A stretch of DNA of 64,000 nucleotides from Klebsiella electrica (GTDB lineage Bacteria; Pseudomonadota; Gammaproteobacteria; Enterobacterales; Enterobacteriaceae), in NCBI RefSeq assembly GCF_006711645.1, contig NZ_CP041247.1, positions 4,154,001-4,218,000 of the forward strand, given 5' to 3'. Below are positions 38,280-47,575 of the stretch, one piece after another. The notes under the pieces were generated by a model that saw only the letters and a program-made list of their open reading frames with translations, was not told where the DNA came from and did no database searches. Position 1 is the first letter of the stretch. The number at the start of each line of letters is the position of its first letter. The position numbers were made by a program, and so were the translations under genes.

Positions 38280-39023
38280 TCAGGCACAAGTAATCAAGGT
38301 ACGAATCTGGCGGCAGGCGGCGGAAAACGACTCATCATCGCGCTGTCGCGGGTGGGGGAGCGCCAGCGTCACCACCTCACGTATCCGTCCAGGACGAGGA
38401 GACAACACCACTACTCTGTCGGCCAGCGCCACCGCCTCTTCCACATCGTGGGTCACCAGCAGCGTGGTGGTCCCCGTGCTGCGATGAATATGCAGCAGTT
38501 CCTGCTGCAGGGTATGGCGCGTCAGGGCATCCAGCGCGCCGAAAGGCTCATCAAGCATCAGAATTTGCGGCCGGGCGATCAGTCCACGGGCAATCGCCAC
38601 CCGCTGGGCCATCCCGCCGGAAAGCCGGGCGGGCAGCGTATGGGCGAACTCCTGTAGCTGTACGCGCTCCAGCATCGCCAGCGCGCGCTGGCGCTTCATC
38701 CCGCGACTCAGCTTTTCATCCGCGAGGCCCAGCATCACGTTGTCGATCACCGTCAGCCATGGAAACAGCCGCGGCTCCTGAAAGACGATGCCGCGCTCTT
38801 TGCCCACGCCGCGTACCGGCTCGCCGTTGATGCGAATTTCCCCCTGCGTCACCGGCTCAAGGCCAATCAACATCCGCAGCAGCGTAGATTTGCCGCAGCC
38901 GCTGCTGCCAACCAGCACCACCAACTCGCCGGCGGCGATATCGAGGCTGAAGTTTTGGAGTGCCGTCACCTGTTGCCAGGATTTACGCACGTGGCGAAAA
39001 GAGACCAGGGTCGAGACAGTCAT
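38280..39023 (-). CDS. atsC: Sulfate-ester/sulfonate ABC transporter ATPase (AtsC/SsuB-like)
   Basis: A 247-residue SsuB/TauB-type ATPase with Walker A GSSGCGKST, signature LSGGMAQRVAIARGL, Walker [14 protein letters not shown] and H-loop LVTHDVEEA. It overlaps the fused permease gene by 4 bp and precedes the arylsulfotransferase by 24 bp. The substrate is inferred from those neighbours to be an aromatic or alkyl sulfate ester; a sulfonate is the alternative. Confidence 0.82.
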   Translation of the reverse strand: MTVSTLVSFRHVRKSWQQVTALQNFSLDIAAGELVVLVGSSGCGKSTLLRMLIGLEPVTQGEIRINGEPVRGVGKERGIVFQEPRLFPWLTVIDNVMLGLADEKLSRGMKRQRALAMLERVQLQEFAHTLPARLSGGMAQRVAIARGLIARPQILMLDEPFGALDALTRHTLQQELLHIHRSTGTTTLLVTHDVEEAVALADRVVVLSPRPGRIREVVTLALPHPRQRDDESFSAACRQIRTLITCA

Positions 39024-40588
39024 CGTTGCTCCTGTTGGCGCCAGCGGGTGACGCGAGATTCCAGTAAACGTCCGGCTTTATCCAGCACCGCGCCGGTGAT
39101 ACCAATCAGCACCATGCCGCAGAGAATGGTCGGCATATCCAGCAACTGCTGGGCATTGATCATCAGACTGCCGATACCGGTCCCGGAGGACATGAAATAT
39201 TCCGCGCCGATGTTGCCCAGCCACGCATAAATCAACGCCAGGCGCAGACCGGCAAATATACCCGGCGCCGCCCCCGGTAAAATCAGCGCCCGCAGGCGAG
39301 TCAGCGGGCCAAAACTCAGCACCTTCGCCACTTCATCGAGCTGCGGATCGCGCTGGCTGACGGCCTGCAAGGTGCTGAAAAACATCGGGAAGAAAGAAGC
39401 CAGGGCGATAAACACGATTTTGCCGCCGTTATCATTACCCACCCACGCCGTCAGCAGCGGCAGCCAGGCAAAAAGCGCGATATGGCGCAGAATGTTCAGC
39501 GTCGGAGTCAATATCTGCCCGGCGCGTGGACGCAGGGCCAGCAGCAAACCGCACAGCAGCCCGATAGCAATCCCCAGCGTACCGCCGGCAAAGGCCCGCC
39601 CCAGACTGGCCAGCATCGCGGCGGGCAGTTCCCCGCTGACCGCTCCGGCCATAAAGCGCTGCGCCACCGCCAGCGGCGAAGAGAACAATGTGCCGTCGAT
39701 CCAGCCCCGATGGCTGGCCAACTGCCACAGCACCAGCAGGATCAGCGGCAACTGGCATGCATGCCAGCTGGCCTGCGGCTTCCAGGCCAGCCGCCCGGCA
39801 GCGGCCTGCGGCCAGAAGACCAGCCGGGCATAGACCCGGTTGGCCGCCCACTCCATCAACAACCCACTTAGCCCCACCACCGCGATGGTGACGAAGACGA
39901 TATCCAGCTGAAACAGCTGGCGACCCCAGACCATCAGGTAGCCGATCCCTTCCGACGAGGCCAGCAGCTCGACAACGATCAGCGACACCCAGGCCTGAGA
40001 TAACGCCAGCCGCAGGCCGGTAAACCAGCCCGGCAGGCTCGCGGGGATAACCAGCCAGCGCAGTCGCTGCCAGCGGGAAAAATTCATCACCTGCGCTGCT
40101 TCCCCCAGCGCTGGCGAGACGCTGGTGACCGCCATCTGGGTATTGATGGTCATCGGGACAAGAGTGGTTTTGACAATAACCGCCAGCTTCAGGCCGTTAT
40201 CGATGCCAAACAACACCATAAACAGCGGGATCCAGCCCAGGGTGGGGATCTGCGCCAGGGCATAAAATAGCGGCTCTATCCGCTGGGCCGCGGCCGGTAC
40301 GAGACCAAACACCGCCCCCAGCAGAGTACCCGCCGCCACACCCAGCAGCAGCCCGACGGCCAGGTGCTGAAGGCTAACCCCCCATTGCGCCAGCAGATCG
40401 CCGCTGAGGAGCGACAGCGCGGTCTCGGCGACGACCGCCGGGGCGGGCAGAATTTGCTCCGGCATCCAGCGCTCTGCGGCGGCGATGTGCCACAGCAGCG
40501 CGATCAGCGCCGGCAGCAGCAGGGGCCAGCCGTTTAGCCTGATGGCGGGCCAGGTGAACCGGCGTGTTTTCAAGATCATCTGCGACAT
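39020..40588 (-). CDS. atsB: Fused double SsuC/TauC-type permease (AtsB-like)
   Basis: The 522-residue protein contains two complete SsuC-type permease domains in tandem (about residues 20-260 and 280-515). Each has its own EAA docking loop: GEAAQVMNFSRWQRLRWLVI in the first and DEVAKVLSFGPLTRLRALIL in the second. Single SsuC or TauC proteins have about 265-275 residues and act as homodimers; here the dimer is one chain. It starts the operon that continues with the ATPase and arylsulfotransferase genes. It is divergent from the binding-protein gene across 220 bp. Confidence 0.85.
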   Translation of the reverse strand: MSQMILKTRRFTWPAIRLNGWPLLLPALIALLWHIAAAERWMPEQILPAPAVVAETALSLLSGDLLAQWGVSLQHLAVGLLLGVAAGTLLGAVFGLVPAAAQRIEPLFYALAQIPTLGWIPLFMVLFGIDNGLKLAVIVKTTLVPMTINTQMAVTSVSPALGEAAQVMNFSRWQRLRWLVIPASLPGWFTGLRLALSQAWVSLIVVELLASSEGIGYLMVWGRQLFQLDIVFVTIAVVGLSGLLMEWAANRVYARLVFWPQAAAGRLAWKPQASWHACQLPLILLVLWQLASHRGWIDGTLFSSPLAVAQRFMAGAVSGELPAAMLASLGRAFAGGTLGIAIGLLCGLLLALRPRAGQILTPTLNILRHIALFAWLPLLTAWVGNDNGGKIVFIALASFFPMFFSTLQAVSQRDPQLDEVAKVLSFGPLTRLRALILPGAAPGIFAGLRLALIYAWLGNIGAEYFMSSGTGIGSLMINAQQLLDMPTILCGMVLIGITGAVLDKAGRLLESRVTRWRQQEQR

Positions 40589-40808
40589 AGCGGTCCGTTT
40601 TGAGTGAAATCATCACCCTATAAAACCGTCCTCATCGTCTGCCGTCATTGCGTTTGTTGAATAATCCCGATGCAACAAATGCATCTCAGCCTGGTGGGCA
40701 GGTAGGCTCTGATTTAGCTTATTTTTGCCTTTGCTCTGCGAATAAAAGCATTTAACAGCACGCGGTGAGCCTCTTTAGGGTGAGAAAAAACTCAGGGAGA
40801 CACGACCA
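40589..40808. promoter_or_regulatory. Divergent promoter region of the sulfate-ester operons
   Basis: Two hundred and twenty AT-rich bases lie between two divergent operons (permease-ATPase-sulfotransferase to the left, binding protein to the right). A LysR regulator from the same cluster most likely binds here. A T-N11-A type pair is plausible around 40670-40750 but no single site stands out. The right operon has a GGGAGACACG ribosome site. Confidence 0.5.
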
Positions 40809-41873
40809 ATGATGAAAGCTATTTTTACCCGCACGGCGCTGGCGCTGGTCGCCGTGGTTACGCTACTGGCCAGCGCGCAGGCCGAGAGCCTGCGCACCAT
40901 TCGCATTGGCGTGCCGGATCAAAGCGCCGGCAGCAAACCGTTTATTGCAGGGCCGGTCGGGATGGCCTTTATCCGTCATCAGCTGGAGGCCGTGTTTAAA
41001 CCGCAGGGTGTCGAGGTACAGTGGCAGTTTTTTAAGGGTGCCGGTCCGGCGGTGAATGAAGCGCTGGCCAACCGCCAGCTCGATTTTGTCTATCTCGGCG
41101 ATCTGGCGGCAATTATCGGCAAAGCCAACGGCCTGCCAACCCGCCTGCTGCTGGGCAGCCGCGGCTCGGAATCGTATCTTGCGGTCACCAGAGCATCGGG
41201 AATTAAACAGCTGGCGGACCTGAAAGGGAAACGCGTGGCGGTCTATCGCGGTACCGCAGACCAGCTGGCCTTCGATCGCGCCTTGCAAACCGCCGGGCTT
41301 AGCGAACGCAATATGCAGGTCATTAATCTGGACTGGAGTGCCGGGAAAGCCGCGCTGGCCGCCGGTCGCGTTGATGCGGTATGGGGCGGCGTCTCACTGC
41401 TGGCGCTGCGCGGCGATAAGATTGACGTAGTGGTAAAAAGCGGTGATTCAGGTCGACAAAACACGACCCAGGCGGGTTTTCTCGCAACCCAGGACTTTAT
41501 TCAGACCTGGCCGCAGGCCACCCAGCAAATTATCGACGTGCTGGTGAAAAACGCGGCGGAAATCAGCGACCCGGCGAATCGCAAGCTCTGGTCGGCAGAG
41601 ATGGCGCAGCAGAGTCAAATCCCACAGGCGCTGTTCCTTGAGGAGCTGCAGCCACAGGATCTCAACTTCCGCACTTCGCCGCGCATCGACCCCTTCCTGA
41701 CCGACAGCTTCGGCGGTAGCATTGAGCAGGCCAAAGCGGGCCGCCTTATCCGCAACGCCTTTGCGGTGACGTCGTGGGCAGACGGGCAGTTTGTCGAACG
41801 GGCGCTAAAGACCCTGCAGTTGGAAAACCACTGGCCGCAGTACGATAGCAAAGGCCAGGCGAACGCTGGCTAA
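40809..41873 (+). CDS. atsR: Sulfate-ester/sulfonate periplasmic binding protein (AtsR/SsuA-like)
   Basis: A 354-residue periplasmic binding protein with a signal peptide (cleavage after ASAQA). It belongs to the SsuA/TauA/NMT1 group: LRTIRIGVPDQSAGSKPF, NRQLDFVYLGDLAAIIG and LADLKGKRVAVYRGTADQLA. It is somewhat longer than SsuA. It pairs with the divergent fused permease and ATPase. Its stop overlaps the stop of the convergent LysR gene. Ligand by context; binding of alkanesulfonates is the alternative. Confidence 0.8.
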   Translation: MMKAIFTRTALALVAVVTLLASAQAESLRTIRIGVPDQSAGSKPFIAGPVGMAFIRHQLEAVFKPQGVEVQWQFFKGAGPAVNEALANRQLDFVYLGDLAAIIGKANGLPTRLLLGSRGSESYLAVTRASGIKQLADLKGKRVAVYRGTADQLAFDRALQTAGLSERNMQVINLDWSAGKAALAAGRVDAVWGGVSLLALRGDKIDVVVKSGDSGRQNTTQAGFLATQDFIQTWPQATQQIIDVLVKNAAEISDPANRKLWSAEMAQQSQIPQALFLEELQPQDLNFRTSPRIDPFLTDSFGGSIEQAKAGRLIRNAFAVTSWADGQFVERALKTLQLENHWPQYDSKGQANAG

Positions 41874-42814
41874 GCCCCCTCCTCCTGCGCCAGCTGCGGG
41901 AGCTGCAGCTGGCGGTCGGTATGCAGGATAATATCGATAAACCTGGCGACCAGCGGCGAAAGCGCGGCATGAACCGGGGAGATCACCGCAAAGCGGGTCT
42001 GCATCAGCCGCCACTCTTCCGGAAGGTTGCTGAGCTCCAGTTTCACCAGACGATGGCTGTGCTGGCACAGAGCGAAGCCATCTTCGCTGGCAAAGCTTAT
42101 CGCCCGAGTGTGCGCCAGCGTCGACAGCAAGGCGTAGACGTGATCGCACTGAATCGCTGGGGTGAAATCCTGCTGCTGGCTGAGGGTCGCCAACACTTTT
42201 CGCACTCCCGGAGGCAGATACGGCGCGGCAAAGGGGTAGCGCAGCATCTCCTCAATGGCAACCGGCCCCTTTTGAGCCAGGGGGTGGTCGGCATGGCAGA
42301 TGAAGAAACAGCGCTGCGGACTGAGAGGCTGTACCCGCAGCTGCGGATCCAGTTCCGCATGCCAGCTGTCGGCCACCACGAAGGGAAACTGCTGGGTCGT
42401 CAGCGCGTGATGCAGGGCAAACCAGTTATCGACCTGAAAACGTACCCTCGCCTGCGGTCGACGGCGATGAAACTCGCCGATGGCTGCCGGGATCAGGCGC
42501 GTCGCGGGCGCCGGGCCGCAACCGAACGCCACTTCGCCGTTTTCGCTATCGTCCGTTTCCCCAAGCAGGCTGCTCAGCTCAATGTTTAGTTCCTGGAAAC
42601 GGCGGGCGTAGGGCAGCAGCTTTTGCCCGTGTCGCGTCAGCGTCGGCAGCTTATTCTGCCGGTCGAATAAGGGATGGCCGACGCTCTGCTCCAGCGACTG
42701 AATACTGCGGCTGAAGGCCGATTGCGACAGGCATACCGCCTCGGCGGCGCGGTGAAAACTACCGTATTCAACCAAAGCGACAAAATTGCGCAGCTGGCGA
42801 AAATCAAGATGCAT
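41870..42814 (-). CDS. LysR-type regulator (SftR-like) of the sulfate-ester cluster
   Basis: A 314-residue LysR-family protein. The N-terminal winged helix-turn-helix is FRQLRNFVALVEYGSFHRAA and AVCLSQSAFSRSIQSLEQ, followed by the LysR effector domain. It ends in a stop-to-stop overlap with the binding-protein gene. Its likely target is the divergent promoter region at 40589-40808. In Pseudomonas putida the LysR protein SftR controls astA and atsRBC. Equivalence to SftR is inference from gene set. Confidence 0.8.
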   Translation of the reverse strand: MHLDFRQLRNFVALVEYGSFHRAAEAVCLSQSAFSRSIQSLEQSVGHPLFDRQNKLPTLTRHGQKLLPYARRFQELNIELSSLLGETDDSENGEVAFGCGPAPATRLIPAAIGEFHRRRPQARVRFQVDNWFALHHALTTQQFPFVVADSWHAELDPQLRVQPLSPQRCFFICHADHPLAQKGPVAIEEMLRYPFAAPYLPPGVRKVLATLSQQQDFTPAIQCDHVYALLSTLAHTRAISFASEDGFALCQHSHRLVKLELSNLPEEWRLMQTRFAVISPVHAALSPLVARFIDIILHTDRQLQLPQLAQEEGA

Positions 42815-43156
42815 AAGCTTGCCTCACAGGAACCTTGAGCGGACAAAGTACTGGACGCCGCCCCCGGCGCGCAATGGCCGGATGATGAGGATCTTTCACC
42901 TTCTGCGCAGAGAATATGGTCATTAACATCAGATGCGTCTTATTTATGCGATCGTGAAATAGTGTTTCATAGTGAAAAAATTTATTAACAAACACCCCCA
43001 CTTTTTTCTCTTATATTTAACTGCGCAAATGAAGAGTGTGAAGTAACAGATTTACTCTACGTAAGGTTTCGTAAATTTTTTAGTGAACCATTCTGCCAAT
43101 ATGGCGGATACGCTATAAATACCCACGGCCCATTCTCCTTTACGAAAAATAACGAT
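42815..43156. other. LysR/lipoprotein divergent intergenic region
   Basis: About 340 bases without a gene. AT-rich from 42920 on. It must hold the promoter of the NlpC/P60 lipoprotein gene (TATAAATACCC near 43114 is a possible -10) and that of the LysR gene. No hairpin or RNA gene was recognised. Confidence 0.5.
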
Positions 43157-43723
43157 ATGACGCCTAAACTTGCTCACGCTTTATTATTGATGCCGTTTTT
43201 GATTCTGGCAGGATGCTCATCTTCATCTAAACATCCGTCAAAAACCGCCGCCGGAGATCAATATGCGCCGATCGATAGCGGATCTGACGATTTGATTCCT
43301 GTGGTTGCCGCCCTTCACGATCAAATGCACACCTGGCACGGCACCCCCTATGAATGGGGCGGGACCGAGCAAAGCGGCGTCGACTGTTCCGGCTTCGTCT
43401 GGCGAACGCTCAAGGACCGCTTCAATTTGCCCATGGATCGCGTAACGACGGGCGATCTCCTGCATATGGGCATTCGCGTCAGCAGGCAGCAGCTCCGTCC
43501 GGGGGACCTGGTCTTCTTCCGGATTCATGGCGGGATGCACGTAGGTTTCTATGACACCGAGCACAGCTTCCTGCACGCCTCCAGCAGCCAGGGCGTTATG
43601 CGTTCTTCGCTGGACAACCCTTACTGGGATTCGGTGTTCTACCAGGCGCGTCGCCTGCCGAAAGAATATAACGCGCAGATCACCATGAATAATGACAACC
43701 TGCACGTCGCTAAAAATCACTGA
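43157..43723 (+). CDS. NlpC/P60-family lipoprotein (peptidoglycan endopeptidase)
   Basis: A 188-residue lipoprotein: signal peptide with the lipobox LAGC (Cys20 lipidated), Ser-rich linker, then an NlpC/P60 papain-like domain. Catalytic residues are Cys77 (VDCSGF), His128 (GGMHVG) and His140 (FLHASS). It is closest in sequence to E. coli NlpC itself (HGTPYEWGG, GVMRSSLDNPYW), and unlike E. coli YafL. Such enzymes cut gamma-D-glutamyl-meso-diaminopimelate or related bonds in peptidoglycan. It converges on phoE with a shared terminator. Confidence 0.9.
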   Translation: MTPKLAHALLLMPFLILAGCSSSSKHPSKTAAGDQYAPIDSGSDDLIPVVAALHDQMHTWHGTPYEWGGTEQSGVDCSGFVWRTLKDRFNLPMDRVTTGDLLHMGIRVSRQQLRPGDLVFFRIHGGMHVGFYDTEHSFLHASSSQGVMRSSLDNPYWDSVFYQARRLPKEYNAQITMNNDNLHVAKNH

Positions 43724-43731
43724 TTGCACAT

Positions 43732-43766
43732 AAAAAAGCCGCGGCGCCAGGCGCCGCGGCTTTTTT
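43732..43766. terminator. Bidirectional terminator between the lipoprotein gene and phoE
   Basis: A-tract, GCCGCGGCGCC and its complement GGCGCCGCGGC, then a T-tract: a strong symmetric Rho-independent terminator that serves both convergent genes. Confidence 0.95.
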
Positions 43767-43809
43767 GATCCTTCCCTGTATCGTTTACGCCGTCCTGGCG
43801 TCAGCCTAA

Positions 43810-44865
43810 TCAGAACTGATAAGTCATACCCACAGCCACGATGTCATCATCGTTGATGCCGAGTTTATTATCGCTCTTCAGCTGGTTGATTTTATAATCA
43901 ACGAAGGCGTTCATGTTTTTGTTGAAGTAATAGGTCATGCCAACATCGATATAGTTGACCAGATCTTCGTTACCCACACCTTCGATATCTTTGCCTTTTG
44001 ACAGCACATAGCCCAGGGACGGACGCAGACCGAAGTCGAACTGGTACTGAGCAACCGCTTCAAAGTTCTGTGCCTTGTTAGCAAAACCGCCGCTGATTGG
44101 GGTCATGTTGCGGGTTTCAGAATACATGGTCGCCAGGTAGATATTGTTGGCGTCATATTTCAGACCGGTTGCCCAGGCTTCTGCTTTTTTACCCACGCCG
44201 CGGGACAGCAGGTTCTGCGCATTCGTGCGGTCAGAGTTGGTATACGCCGCGCTGACGGCGAAGTCGCTGCCACCGAAGTCATAGCTTAAAGAGGTACCAA
44301 AACCGTCACCGTTTTGTTTCTTAGCGTCACGGCCGCCTTCGTTTTTACCCTGATACTGCAGGGTCATATCCAGGCCATCAACCGCACCGAAGAAATCGGT
44401 GTTACGGTAGGTCGCCAGACCATTGGCACGCTTGGTCATGAAGTTATCGGTCTGCGCGGAAGAGTCGCCGCCGAATTCCGGGAACATATCGGTCCAGGCT
44501 TCAACGTCATACAGGGCACCGAGGTTACGACCGTAATCGAAAGAACCGAAGTTTTTCAATTTCAGACCAGCAAACGCCAGACGGGTTTTCTGGGTGGAGT
44601 CGCTTTCCGTTTTGTTGCCGGAGAATTCGGATTCCCAACGACCGTAGCCGGTCAGTTGGTCGTTAATCTGCGTTTCGCCTTTGATGCCGAAACGTACATA
44701 GGTCTGGTCGCCATCTTTGCTGTCATAGTCGCTGAAGTAGTGCATCGCTCTGACTTTGCCGTACACGTCCAGTTTGTTGCCATTTTTATTATAAACTTCT
44801 GCTGCCTGTGTAGCTGAAGAAGCAACAACACCCATCATCAGTAATGCCAGTGAGCTCTTTTTCAT
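43810..44865 (-). CDS. phoE: Outer-membrane phosphoporin PhoE
   Basis: A 351-residue trimeric 16-stranded porin, same length as E. coli PhoE and close to it throughout. It has a signal peptide (1-21, ATQAAEVYN), the constriction block [20 protein letters not shown] typical of the PhoE branch, [14 protein letters not shown], and the C-terminal GMTYQF with terminal Phe. PhoE prefers anions and is made under phosphate limitation. Two Pho boxes lie upstream. Confidence 0.96.
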   Translation of the reverse strand: MKKSSLALLMMGVVASSATQAAEVYNKNGNKLDVYGKVRAMHYFSDYDSKDGDQTYVRFGIKGETQINDQLTGYGRWESEFSGNKTESDSTQKTRLAFAGLKLKNFGSFDYGRNLGALYDVEAWTDMFPEFGGDSSAQTDNFMTKRANGLATYRNTDFFGAVDGLDMTLQYQGKNEGGRDAKKQNGDGFGTSLSYDFGGSDFAVSAAYTNSDRTNAQNLLSRGVGKKAEAWATGLKYDANNIYLATMYSETRNMTPISGGFANKAQNFEAVAQYQFDFGLRPSLGYVLSKGKDIEGVGNEDLVNYIDVGMTYYFNKNMNAFVDYKINQLKSDNKLGINDDDIVAVGMTYQF

Positions 44866-44952
44866 TATTCAGTCCTGGTGATTTATTTATACGCGCTAAT
44901 CAATTCCGGGCGAAGGCCCCGTGAAAAACAGGAGGTTTTTTAACGCTCAGAT

Positions 44953-44970
44953 ATTAAAGTTTTATGACAA
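44953..44970 (-). promoter_or_regulatory. phoE-proximal Pho box
   Basis: Read toward phoE the site is TTGTCATAAAACTTTAAT, 15 of 18 against CTGTCATAWAWCTGTCAY. It is about 90 bp from the phoE start, where PhoB would replace a -35 element. Confidence 0.65.
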
Positions 44971-45007
44971 TATGGAACTTTTTATAAAAAAGAGTATTTA
45001 GATGTTT

Positions 45008-45025
45008 CTGTCATAAAATTGTCAT
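45008..45025 (+). promoter_or_regulatory. Second, opposite-facing Pho box
   Basis: CTGTCATAAAATTGTCAT matches the Pho consensus at 17 of 18, the best copy in the window. It points away from phoE, toward proB. I recall a second inverted Pho box upstream of E. coli phoE, so it is probably an enhancer-like PhoB site. Effect on proBA is not excluded. Confidence 0.7.
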
Positions 45026-45156
45026 CACACTCCTCCATAATGACCGATTTCGCGCAATAAAGTGGCCCTCCCAATACGCCAGGTGTTGGCAAGCGGCCTG
45101 AGTCCTGTTACAACATCAGCTCGATATCGATATTCCTTTTTGAACGGCAGAGAATC

Positions 45157-46260
45157 ATGAGTGATAGCCAGACGCTGGTGGTAAAACTGGGCACCAGTGT
45201 TTTAACGGGCGGATCCCGTCGCCTGAACCGCGCCCATATCGTCGAATTAGTGCGTCAATGCGCACAGCTGCACGCCATGGGCCACCGAATTGTCATTGTG
45301 ACCTCCGGGGCCATTGCCGCCGGGCGTGAGCACCTCGGCTACCCGGAACTGCCCGCGACCATTGCGTCGAAACAGCTTCTGGCTGCGGTGGGACAGAGCC
45401 GTCTGATCCAGCTGTGGGAACAGCTGTTTTCCATTTATGGTATTCACGTTGGCCAGATGCTGCTGACTCGTGCGGATATGGAAGACCGCGAGCGTTTCCT
45501 CAACGCCCGCGATACCCTGCGCGCGCTGCTGGATAACAACATCGTGCCGGTCATTAACGAAAATGACGCCGTGGCGACCGCCGAGATTAAAGTTGGCGAT
45601 AACGACAACCTCTCCGCGCTGGCGGCGATCCTTGCCGGCGCCGATAAGCTGCTGCTGCTGACCGACCAGCCGGGTCTGTTCACCGCCGATCCGCGTAATA
45701 ACCCGCAGGCTGAGCTGATCAAAGATGTCTATGGCATTGATGACGCCCTGCGCGCCATCGCTGGCGATAGCGTTTCCGGCCTGGGCACCGGCGGTATGGG
45801 AACCAAGCTGCAGGCCGCCGATGTCGCCTGCCGTGCAGGTATCGACACCATTATTGCCGCCGGCAACCGTCCCGGCGTGATTGCCGATGTGATGGAGAGC
45901 GTATCGGTCGGTACCCGTTTCCACGCCCAGGAATCGCCGCTGGAGAACCGCAAACGCTGGATCTTCGGCGCCCCGCCGGCGGGTGAAATCAGCGTGGATG
46001 CCGGCGCCACCCAGGCGATTCTGGAACGCGGCAGTTCACTGCTGCCAAAAGGCATCAAAACCGTCACGGGTAACTTTTCCCGCGGTGAAGTTATTCGCAT
46101 CCGCAATAGCGAAGGACGCGATATTGCCCACGGCGTCAGCCGCTACAACAGCGATGCGCTGCGCCTGATTGCTGGCCAGCACTCGCAGCAGATTGATGCC
46201 ATTCTGGGCTACGAATACGGCCCGGTTGCCGTCCATCGTGACGATATGATTATCCGTTAA
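45157..46260 (+). CDS. proB: Glutamate 5-kinase ProB
   Basis: ProB phosphorylates glutamate to gamma-glutamyl phosphate, the first and feedback-inhibited step of proline synthesis. Length is 367 residues as in E. coli. The amino-acid kinase domain ([49 protein letters not shown]) is followed by a PUA domain (about 275-367). Ten bases separate it from proA. Confidence 0.98.
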   Translation: MSDSQTLVVKLGTSVLTGGSRRLNRAHIVELVRQCAQLHAMGHRIVIVTSGAIAAGREHLGYPELPATIASKQLLAAVGQSRLIQLWEQLFSIYGIHVGQMLLTRADMEDRERFLNARDTLRALLDNNIVPVINENDAVATAEIKVGDNDNLSALAAILAGADKLLLLTDQPGLFTADPRNNPQAELIKDVYGIDDALRAIAGDSVSGLGTGGMGTKLQAADVACRAGIDTIIAAGNRPGVIADVMESVSVGTRFHAQESPLENRKRWIFGAPPAGEISVDAGATQAILERGSSLLPKGIKTVTGNFSRGEVIRIRNSEGRDIAHGVSRYNSDALRLIAGQHSQQIDAILGYEYGPVAVHRDDMIIR

Positions 46261-46270
46261 GGAGCTGAAA

Positions 46271-47524
46271 ATGCTGGAACAAATGGGCATTGCTGCCAAG
46301 GCGGCCTCTTACCAACTCGCGCAACTCTCCAGCCGTGAAAAGAATCAGGTGCTGGAAAAGATCGCCGATTATCTCGAAGCGCAGAGTGAAGAAATTCTGC
46401 GCGCAAACGCCGACGACCTGACGGAAGCGCGCGCCAATGGCCTGAGCGAGGCGCTGCTTGACCGCCTGGCGCTGAACCCGGCGCGTTTGAATGGCATTGC
46501 AAACGACGTGCGCCAGGTATGTAATCTGGCCGATCCGGTCGGCCAGGTGATCGACGGCGGTCTGCTTGACAGCGGCCTGCGCATCGAACGCCGCCGCGTG
46601 CCGCTGGGCGTGGTGGGGGTGATTTATGAAGCCCGCCCTAACGTCACTGTCGATGTTGCTTCCCTGTGCCTGAAAACCGGCAATGCCGCGATTTTGCGCG
46701 GGGGAAAAGAGACCTGGCGCACCAATGCCGCCACGGTGAGAGTGATTCAGCGGGCGCTGGAGGAGTGCGGGCTGCCGGCCGCAACGGTCCAGGCGATTGA
46801 GAACCCGGATCGCGCGCTGGTTGGCGAGATGCTGAAGATGGATAAGTACATCGATATGCTGATCCCACGCGGCGGCGCCGGTCTGCACAAGCTGTGCCGC
46901 GAGCAGTCCACGATTCCGGTGATCACCGGCGGGATTGGCGTGTGTCATATCTATATTGATGATTCCGCCGACATTGCTGAAGCGCTGAAGATCATCGTCA
47001 ATGCCAAAGTTCAACGCCCAAGCGCCTGTAACTCGGTAGAAACCTTACTGGTGAATCAGCATATTGCCGACCGTTTCCTGCCAGCCCTGAGCACACAGAT
47101 GGCGGAAAGCGGCGTAACGCTGCATGCTGACGCCGCCACCCTGCCGGTATTGCATGACGGCCCGGCAAGCGTCGAGCCGGTGAAGGCGGAACAGTACAAC
47201 GATGAGTATCTGTCGCTGGATCTGAATGTCAAAGTGGTTGCCGGCCTCGACGAGGCCATCGCGCATATCCGCGAGCACGGTACCCAGCATTCTGATGCCA
47301 TCCTGACCCGTACGCTGAGCAATGCCAACCGCTTTATCAACGAAGTGGATTCTTCAGCGGTCTATATTAACGCCTCTACCCGCTTTACCGACGGCGGCCA
47401 GTTCGGCCTCGGCGCAGAAGTGGCGGTCAGCACCCAGAAGCTGCACGCGCGCGGCCCGATGGGCCTGGAAGCGTTAACGACCTATAAATGGATTGGTTTC
47501 GGCGACGATACGATTCGTGCTTAA
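46271..47524 (+). CDS. proA: Gamma-glutamyl phosphate reductase ProA
   Basis: ProA reduces gamma-glutamyl phosphate to glutamate semialdehyde with NADPH, taking the product of ProB directly. Length is 417 residues as in E. coli. It is an aldehyde-dehydrogenase-fold enzyme with the catalytic cysteine in [12 protein letters not shown]. An AAGGAGC ribosome site precedes the ATG. Confidence 0.98.
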   Translation: MLEQMGIAAKAASYQLAQLSSREKNQVLEKIADYLEAQSEEILRANADDLTEARANGLSEALLDRLALNPARLNGIANDVRQVCNLADPVGQVIDGGLLDSGLRIERRRVPLGVVGVIYEARPNVTVDVASLCLKTGNAAILRGGKETWRTNAATVRVIQRALEECGLPAATVQAIENPDRALVGEMLKMDKYIDMLIPRGGAGLHKLCREQSTIPVITGGIGVCHIYIDDSADIAEALKIIVNAKVQRPSACNSVETLLVNQHIADRFLPALSTQMAESGVTLHADAATLPVLHDGPASVEPVKAEQYNDEYLSLDLNVKVVAGLDEAIAHIREHGTQHSDAILTRTLSNANRFINEVDSSAVYINASTRFTDGGQFGLGAEVAVSTQKLHARGPMGLEALTTYKWIGFGDDTIRA

Positions 47525-47545
47525 GTCAAATCGACAGCAGCAGTG

Positions 47546-47575
47546 AAATGGGGGCGATTGCCCCCATTTTTATTT
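47546..47575 (+). terminator. Rho-independent terminator of proBA
   Basis: AAATGGGGGC, a short loop, GCCCCCATTTTTATTT: a stable stem followed by a T-rich tract immediately after proA. It also ends the convergent gtr operon. Confidence 0.93.

Noticed and set aside
43157..43723. YafL as the identity of the NlpC/P60 gene
   Set aside because: Its sequence resembles NlpC in length and motifs, not the 249-residue YafL.
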